In this document: positions 4,766 to 8,013 of the stretch, piece by piece
Position numbering within the stretch: the first letter of the stretch is position 1
Layout of the letters: each line of letters starts with the position of its first letter
Position numbers and translations under genes: made by a program
The notes under the pieces: model-generated
What the model was told of the DNA's origin: nothing
Databases searched by the model: none
Seen by the model: the letters and a program-made list of their open reading frames with translations, nothing else
NCBI GenBank assembly: GCA_007120485.1
Contig: SKNP01000391.1
Span: 1 to 8,013 of the forward strand
Direction of reading: 5' to 3'
DNA from: Nitriliruptoraceae bacterium
GTDB taxonomy: Bacteria; Actinomycetota; Nitriliruptoria; Nitriliruptorales; Nitriliruptoraceae
Length of the DNA: 8,013 nt

Positions 4766-5401
4766 GTGATCGAGCTGACCCATCGGGGTGTTCGGGCGAT
4801 GGCGACGGTGGCGGGCAGTGGGTTGCTCGACGGGCTGCAGGACCACGACCCCGTGGTCGCCGGCACCTACCCACTTGGGCTGGATCGCCCCGACAGCGAT
4901 GTCGATCTCCTGTGCTGCGCCCCGCCGACCGAGGCGTTCGCTGCACAGGTCGCGGCCGCCGCCCCCGACGCGCGAGCGCTGCGGTGGCACCGCCGCACGT
5001 TCGATGATCAGCCGGACGCCGCGGTCGTCAACCTCTTCCTCGACGACCTGCCCGTGGAGGTCTTCGCCCAGGCGTGTCCGACCCACCAGCAGCATGGCTA
5101 CCGCCATCTGGTCGTGGAACGGCGGCTGCTGATCATCGGTGGCGCCGAACTGCAGCGGGCCGTCCGCGACCAACGCCACGGTCCCGGCTCGGTCGAGGGC
5201 GCGTTCGCTCGAACGCTCGGGCTGGACGGCGACCCGTTCGCGGCCGTCCTCGCGCTCGAGTCGCACACCGACCGGCAGCTGCGTGCACTGGTCCGCAGCG
5301 CGCTGGAGCACCCGGTCCCGGCCCCGTCCACGCACGCAACGACGCCCACGCACGCACCGATCGATCAGTACGAGCGAGCGAACACCACCCGCTTGCCGTA
5401 G
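4766..5401 (+). CDS. DUF4269 family protein, nucleotidyltransferase-like
   Basis: This 211-residue protein has the DUF4269 pattern: VVAGTYPLGLDRPDSDVDLL (30-49), then VNLFLDDLPVEVFAQ (88-102), HGYRHLVVERRLL, and a GPGSVEGAFARTLGLDGDPF block. The first segment resembles the G-T/S...D-x-D strand of polymerase-beta-type nucleotidyltransferases, with D45 and D47 as metal ligands and E98 as the likely third carboxylate. That is inference from motif shape; the reaction and substrate are unknown. The start is the GTG at 4766 on the strength of its ribosome-binding site. The last 25 or so residues (Thr/Pro/Ala-rich) lie outside the conserved domain. The final 12 codons overlap the proS 3' end on the opposite strand. 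It is one of only two plus-strand genes here and stands alone. Confidence 0.82.
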   Translation: MIELTHRGVRAMATVAGSGLLDGLQDHDPVVAGTYPLGLDRPDSDVDLLCCAPPTEAFAAQVAAAAPDARALRWHRRTFDDQPDAAVVNLFLDDLPVEVFAQACPTHQQHGYRHLVVERRLLIIGGAELQRAVRDQRHGPGSVEGAFARTLGLDGDPFAAVLALESHTDRQLRALVRSALEHPVPAPSTHATTPTHAPIDQYERANTTRLP

Positions 5402-6825
5402 GCGCTCGGCTCGCCGCACGCCACGCACGGACCGTCATCGTCCTCACCAACGGTCGGGATGCAGCGGGGGGTCGCCGCGGTGCGGGCCTTGATGTCGTCC
5501 TCGCAGACCGTCCGGCCGCAGTGCAACGCGGCCGCGAACCCGCGCTCGACCAGGGACTCGAACGTGGCCCAGTCGTCCGCCGGTCCGGAGCGCTCGTCGC
5601 GGAAGGCGAGAGCGCGCGCCACCAACTGGTCGTGGTAGGCGTCCAAGCGCTCCGGCACGAAGGTCGCGAGCGCGTCGAACCCGACGGCCTCCTTCACCGG
5701 CCGTCCACGCTCGTCGACCTCCCCGACCCGCTGCGCGACCAGCACCTGTTCGGCGTCGAGGTCGCGAGGACCGAGTTCGATGCGCAGCGGCACACCCTTG
5801 AGCTCCCAGTCGTTGAACCGGAAGCCGGGTGAGGCATCGCGGTCGTCCACGTGCACGCGGACGCCGGCGGCGCGTAGCTGCCCGGCCAGTTCGTGCGCCT
5901 TGGCCCGGGAGGCATCACCCTGGTCACCTCGGCCGATCGGGACGAGCACCGCCTGGATCGGCGCGAGCCGCGGTGGCAGCACCAGGCCGGCATCGTCGCC
6001 GTGCGCGAGGATGACCCCGCCGATCATGCGGGTGGACATCCCCCACGAGGTCGTGTGGACGTGACGGACCTCGTTGTCGCGGTCCTGGAAGGTGATGTCG
6101 AACGCCTGCGCGAAGTTGGTGCCGAGGTAGTGGGACGTGCCCGACTGCAAGGCCTTGCCGTCGCGCATCATGCCTTCGATGGTGTAGGTGCGGACCGCCC
6201 CGGCGAACCGCTCCCCCGGGGTCTTCTCCCCGGCCACCATCGGGATCGCCGCGACGTTGCGGGCGAACTCCTCGTAGACGCCGAACATCTTCAGCGTCTC
6301 CTCCATCGCGTCCGCCTCATCGGCGTGCGCGGTGTGGCCCTCCTGCCAGAGGAACTCCGTGGTGCGCAGGAAGATGCGCGGCCGCAGCTCCCAGCGGACG
6401 ACGTTGTTCCAGGCGTTGATCAGTACCGGCAGGTCGCGGTAGGAGGAGATCCAGCGCGAGTACATCTCGCCGATGACCGTCTCCGAGGTCGGCCGCACCA
6501 CCAGCGGCTCCTCGAGCTCCTTACCCCCGCCGTGGGTGACGACCGCCAGCTCCGGAGCGAAGCCCTCCACGTGGTCCGCCTCACGTTGGAGGTAGGACTG
6601 CGGGATGAACAGCGGGAAGTAGGCGTTCTCGTGCCCGGTGTCCTTGAACCGCTGGTCGAGCTGCTCCTGCAACAGCTCCCAGATGCGGTAGCCATACGGC
6701 CGGATCACCATGGTGCCCTTGGCGGGACCGCGGTCAGCCAGCTCGGCCTTGAAGACGAGCTCGTTGTACCACGCGGAGACGTCCTCGGACATCGGGGTGA
6801 CCCCGAGCTCGTTCTGCTTGCCCAC
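5365..6825 (-). CDS. proS: Prolyl-tRNA synthetase, type 3 (archaeal/eukaryote-like)
   Basis: This 486-residue class II aminoacyl-tRNA synthetase attaches proline to tRNA-Pro. The N-terminal SEDVSAWYNELVFKAELAD and MVIRPYGYRIWE segments are typical of the short archaeal-type enzyme, and there is no bacterial-type editing (INS) domain. Motif 2 is seen as FLRTTEFLWQEGHTAHA. Motif 3 is GVILAHGDDAGLVLPPRLAP, followed by the anticodon-binding domain (about 285-385). The C-terminal zinc domain keeps its four cysteines, C436-x4-C441 and C467-x2-C470, and the protein ends in the usual RVVFARSY with terminal tyrosine. I chose the GTG at 6825 (GAGG 6 bases upstream), which gives the family-typical GKQNELGVTPMSED opening; the ATG at 6792 is a shorter alternative. 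It follows the NUDIX gene by 47 bases and is probably cotranscribed with it. Its 3' end overlaps the convergent DUF4269 gene. Confidence 0.96.
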   Translation of the reverse strand: MGKQNELGVTPMSEDVSAWYNELVFKAELADRGPAKGTMVIRPYGYRIWELLQEQLDQRFKDTGHENAYFPLFIPQSYLQREADHVEGFAPELAVVTHGGGKELEEPLVVRPTSETVIGEMYSRWISSYRDLPVLINAWNNVVRWELRPRIFLRTTEFLWQEGHTAHADEADAMEETLKMFGVYEEFARNVAAIPMVAGEKTPGERFAGAVRTYTIEGMMRDGKALQSGTSHYLGTNFAQAFDITFQDRDNEVRHVHTTSWGMSTRMIGGVILAHGDDAGLVLPPRLAPIQAVLVPIGRGDQGDASRAKAHELAGQLRAAGVRVHVDDRDASPGFRFNDWELKGVPLRIELGPRDLDAEQVLVAQRVGEVDERGRPVKEAVGFDALATFVPERLDAYHDQLVARALAFRDERSGPADDWATFESLVERGFAAALHCGRTVCEDDIKARTAATPRCIPTVGEDDDGPCVACGEPSAYGKRVVFARSY

Positions 6826-6872
6826 GGGTGGCCTCGGGAGGAAGTGGCGGGGATGACGGACGGCCCGTGAGG

Positions 6873-7475
6873 CTACTTCGTCGTGGCGGCGGTGGCGTCT
6901 CCGGCGCCCCCTCGTCGGCGCCGGTCGAGGGTCAGCAGACCGATGACGGTCAGCGCGTCGGTGATCGACCCCGTGTCGATCATCTCGAGCGCCTCCACGA
7001 CCGGCACGGAGGCGATCTCCAGGGCTTCGGTCGGGTCGGGCGCGACCGGGACCGGCTCGAGTCCCCTCGCCAGGAACAGCCAGCACCGCTGGTCGGTCAC
7101 GGAGTTGCTCACCGCGAGGTCGCCGACCAGTTCGCTCCAGTCCCGCGCTGCGTACCCGGCCTCCTCGGCCAGTTCGCGCGCCGCCGCGGCCTGCGGCGAC
7201 TCGCCGGCGTCCGCACCACCTTCCGGCAGCTCCCACGAGTACTCGTCCAGCGCGTACCGCCACTGGCCGACCAGCACCACCTCGTCGTCCTCGGTGAGCG
7301 CCACGACGCCGACCGCCGCCGCCATGGACACCACCCCGTAGATGCCCGGGGAGCCGTCCGCCCGGACCACTTCGTCCTCACGGACGGAGATCCACGGGTT
7401 GTCGTACACCGGGCGCGTCGATCGGGTGCGCCAGGGGTTGGCCGGCGGCGGGCTCGCGCCGGGACGGGTCGGCAT
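6873..7475 (-). CDS. NUDIX hydrolase, probable ADP-ribose pyrophosphatase-like
   Basis: This 200-residue protein has a perfect Nudix box at residues 86-108 (G-x5-E-x7-REL-x-EE-x-GY). The metal-binding glutamates E101, E104 and E105 are all present. Upstream, VYDNPWISVREDEVV (23-37) and VVLVGQWRYALDEYSWELPE (66-85) resemble the N-terminal dimerisation strand and pre-box region of ADP-ribose/ADP-sugar pyrophosphatases, so hydrolysis of a nucleoside-diphosphate sugar is the best guess. Substrate specificity cannot be read with certainty. The start is the ATG at 7475, with GAGG 7 bases upstream. The first 20 residues are Pro/Arg-rich and probably disordered, as is the RRRRGGAGDATAATTK tail. It lies 47 bases upstream of proS on the same strand and is probably the first gene of that transcript. 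Confidence 0.92.
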   Translation of the reverse strand: MPTRPGASPPPANPWRTRSTRPVYDNPWISVREDEVVRADGSPGIYGVVSMAAAVGVVALTEDDEVVLVGQWRYALDEYSWELPEGGADAGESPQAAAARELAEEAGYAARDWSELVGDLAVSNSVTDQRCWLFLARGLEPVPVAPDPTEALEIASVPVVEALEMIDTGSITDALTVIGLLTLDRRRRGGAGDATAATTK

Positions 7476-7608
7476 CGTGGCACCTCACGTCACGGAGGAT
7501 CGCTGGCACCGCGACGATAGGGGCGCAGCGGTAGCGTGGCGGTCACGGGACGGACGCGGCCGCGGTCGCCGGGAGCCCACGATCGCGGATCGACACCAGG
7601 AGCGTGGC
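7476..7608. promoter_or_regulatory. Divergent intergenic region (NUDIX-proS versus membrane protein)
   Basis: On the minus strand, TATCGT (7519-7514) is a good actinobacterial -10, placed so that a transcript would start about 30 bases before the NUDIX ATG. The best -35-like sequence (GTGACC) is about 21 bases away, which is too far for a normal promoter. On the plus strand TAGCGT (about 7533-7538) is a weaker -10 candidate for the membrane protein gene. Confidence 0.35.
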
Positions 7609-8013
7609 GTGACCGAGCAGGAGGACCTCGCCCGCGTGCGACGTCATCTGGTGCTTGCCAGCGCGACCGGCATGGCTTCGATCGCAGCGTTGCCCCTGAC
7701 CGCCACGCTGGGCCCGGGCATCGCCGCGCTGATGGTGTTCGCGTTGCCCCTGACCCTGGCACTGGTCGGCAAGCTGCGGGATGCCCCCCGGATGATCGGC
7801 GTCGCCCTGGTCCTGCTGCTGGTGCTGGCCGGCGCCGTCGGGACCGGCCTGCTGGCGGCGACGACCGGTGTGAGCGGCTCGGCCGCCGATCTGGCGGGGA
7901 TCATCGTCTTCGTGGTCACGCTGGCCGCACCGATCATCGCGATCGTGGTCGTCGGCGTCCCCTTGCGCGGGGTGGACACGATCGCCGCCGGAGGGTTCCT
8001 CGGGACGGGCACG
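7609..8013 (+). CDS. Multi-pass membrane protein, unrecognised family (3' part missing, off right edge)
   Basis: The GTG at 7609, preceded by AGGAG with a 6-base gap, opens a frame that runs without stops to the window edge (135 codons). The product starts with a short charged segment (TEQEDLARVRRH), followed by four hydrophobic stretches at about residues 14-34, 37-53, 62-84 and 95-117. Arg/Lys residues lie at positions 9-12, 55-61 and 120, which by the positive-inside rule suggests a cytoplasmic N terminus and four helices so far. There is no cleavable signal peptide and no motif I recognise, so no function is assigned. It is divergent from the NUDIX-proS pair. An internal ATG at 7673 would cut into the first helix, so the GTG is preferred. 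Confidence 0.72.
   Translation, partial: MTEQEDLARVRRHLVLASATGMASIAALPLTATLGPGIAALMVFALPLTLALVGKLRDAPRMIGVALVLLLVLAGAVGTGLLAATTGVSGSAADLAGIIVFVVTLAAPIIAIVVVGVPLRGVDTIAAGGFLGTGT

Noticed and set aside
4598..5428. Minus-strand open frame of 276 codons across the DUF4269 gene
   Set aside because: It is antisense to DUF4269, which has recognisable conserved blocks and a near-perfect ribosome-binding site. The minus-strand product is Arg/Gly/Val-rich with no recognisable domain.
6826..7263. N-terminal extension of proS up to 7263 (632 residues)
   Set aside because: It would overlap most of the NUDIX gene in another frame, and the added residues are Arg/Gly-rich without family similarity. The GTG at 6825 has a ribosome-binding site and gives the normal type-3 N terminus.

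Overview
The window is very GC-rich, densely coding DNA with many GTG starts, and it looks like chromosome from a high-GC actinobacterium. The strongest taxonomic marker is the left-hand gene trio (MSMEG_4193-type histidine phosphatase, DUF3090 protein, SCO1664-type protein), which I know as an Actinobacteria signature. A deep-branching lineage is possible, because the SCO1664-type protein carries an unusual N-terminal insertion. That placement is inference only. I see no mobile element, CRISPR array, tRNA or rRNA gene.

Layout, left to right. Positions 1-1439 hold the minus-strand trio, transcribed right to left: histidine phosphatase, then a DUF3090 zinc-ribbon-like protein whose start overlaps the phosphatase stop, then an SCO1664 kinase-like protein that runs off the left edge. 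Positions 1597-1899 (minus) encode a small HesB/IscA-like protein with no cysteines, followed by a strong hairpin. Positions 1900-2173 are a non-coding spacer containing imperfect, palindrome-rich repeats. Positions 2174-4048 (minus) encode the ribosome-associated GTPase TypA/BipA, preceded by a plausible promoter. Positions 4146-4601 (minus) encode an RsbW-like ATPase of the anti-sigma type. A divergent spacer with a 9-bp perfect inverted repeat separates it from a plus-strand DUF4269 nucleotidyltransferase-like gene (4766-5401). The 3' end of that gene overlaps, tail to tail, the end of the minus-strand prolyl-tRNA synthetase gene (5365-6825, archaeal/eukaryote-like type 3). Upstream of proS, in the same direction, is a NUDIX hydrolase (6873-7475). 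Another divergent spacer then leads to a plus-strand multi-pass membrane protein that runs off the right edge.

Functionally this is mostly core housekeeping: translation (proS, typA), nucleotide sanitation or ADP-ribose hydrolysis (NUDIX), and possible Fe-S or stress functions (HesB-like, RsbW-like). The most interesting part is the trio. It pairs a predicted kinase-fold protein with a phosphatase and a zinc-ribbon-like protein in one translationally coupled unit. To my knowledge its cellular role is not established.
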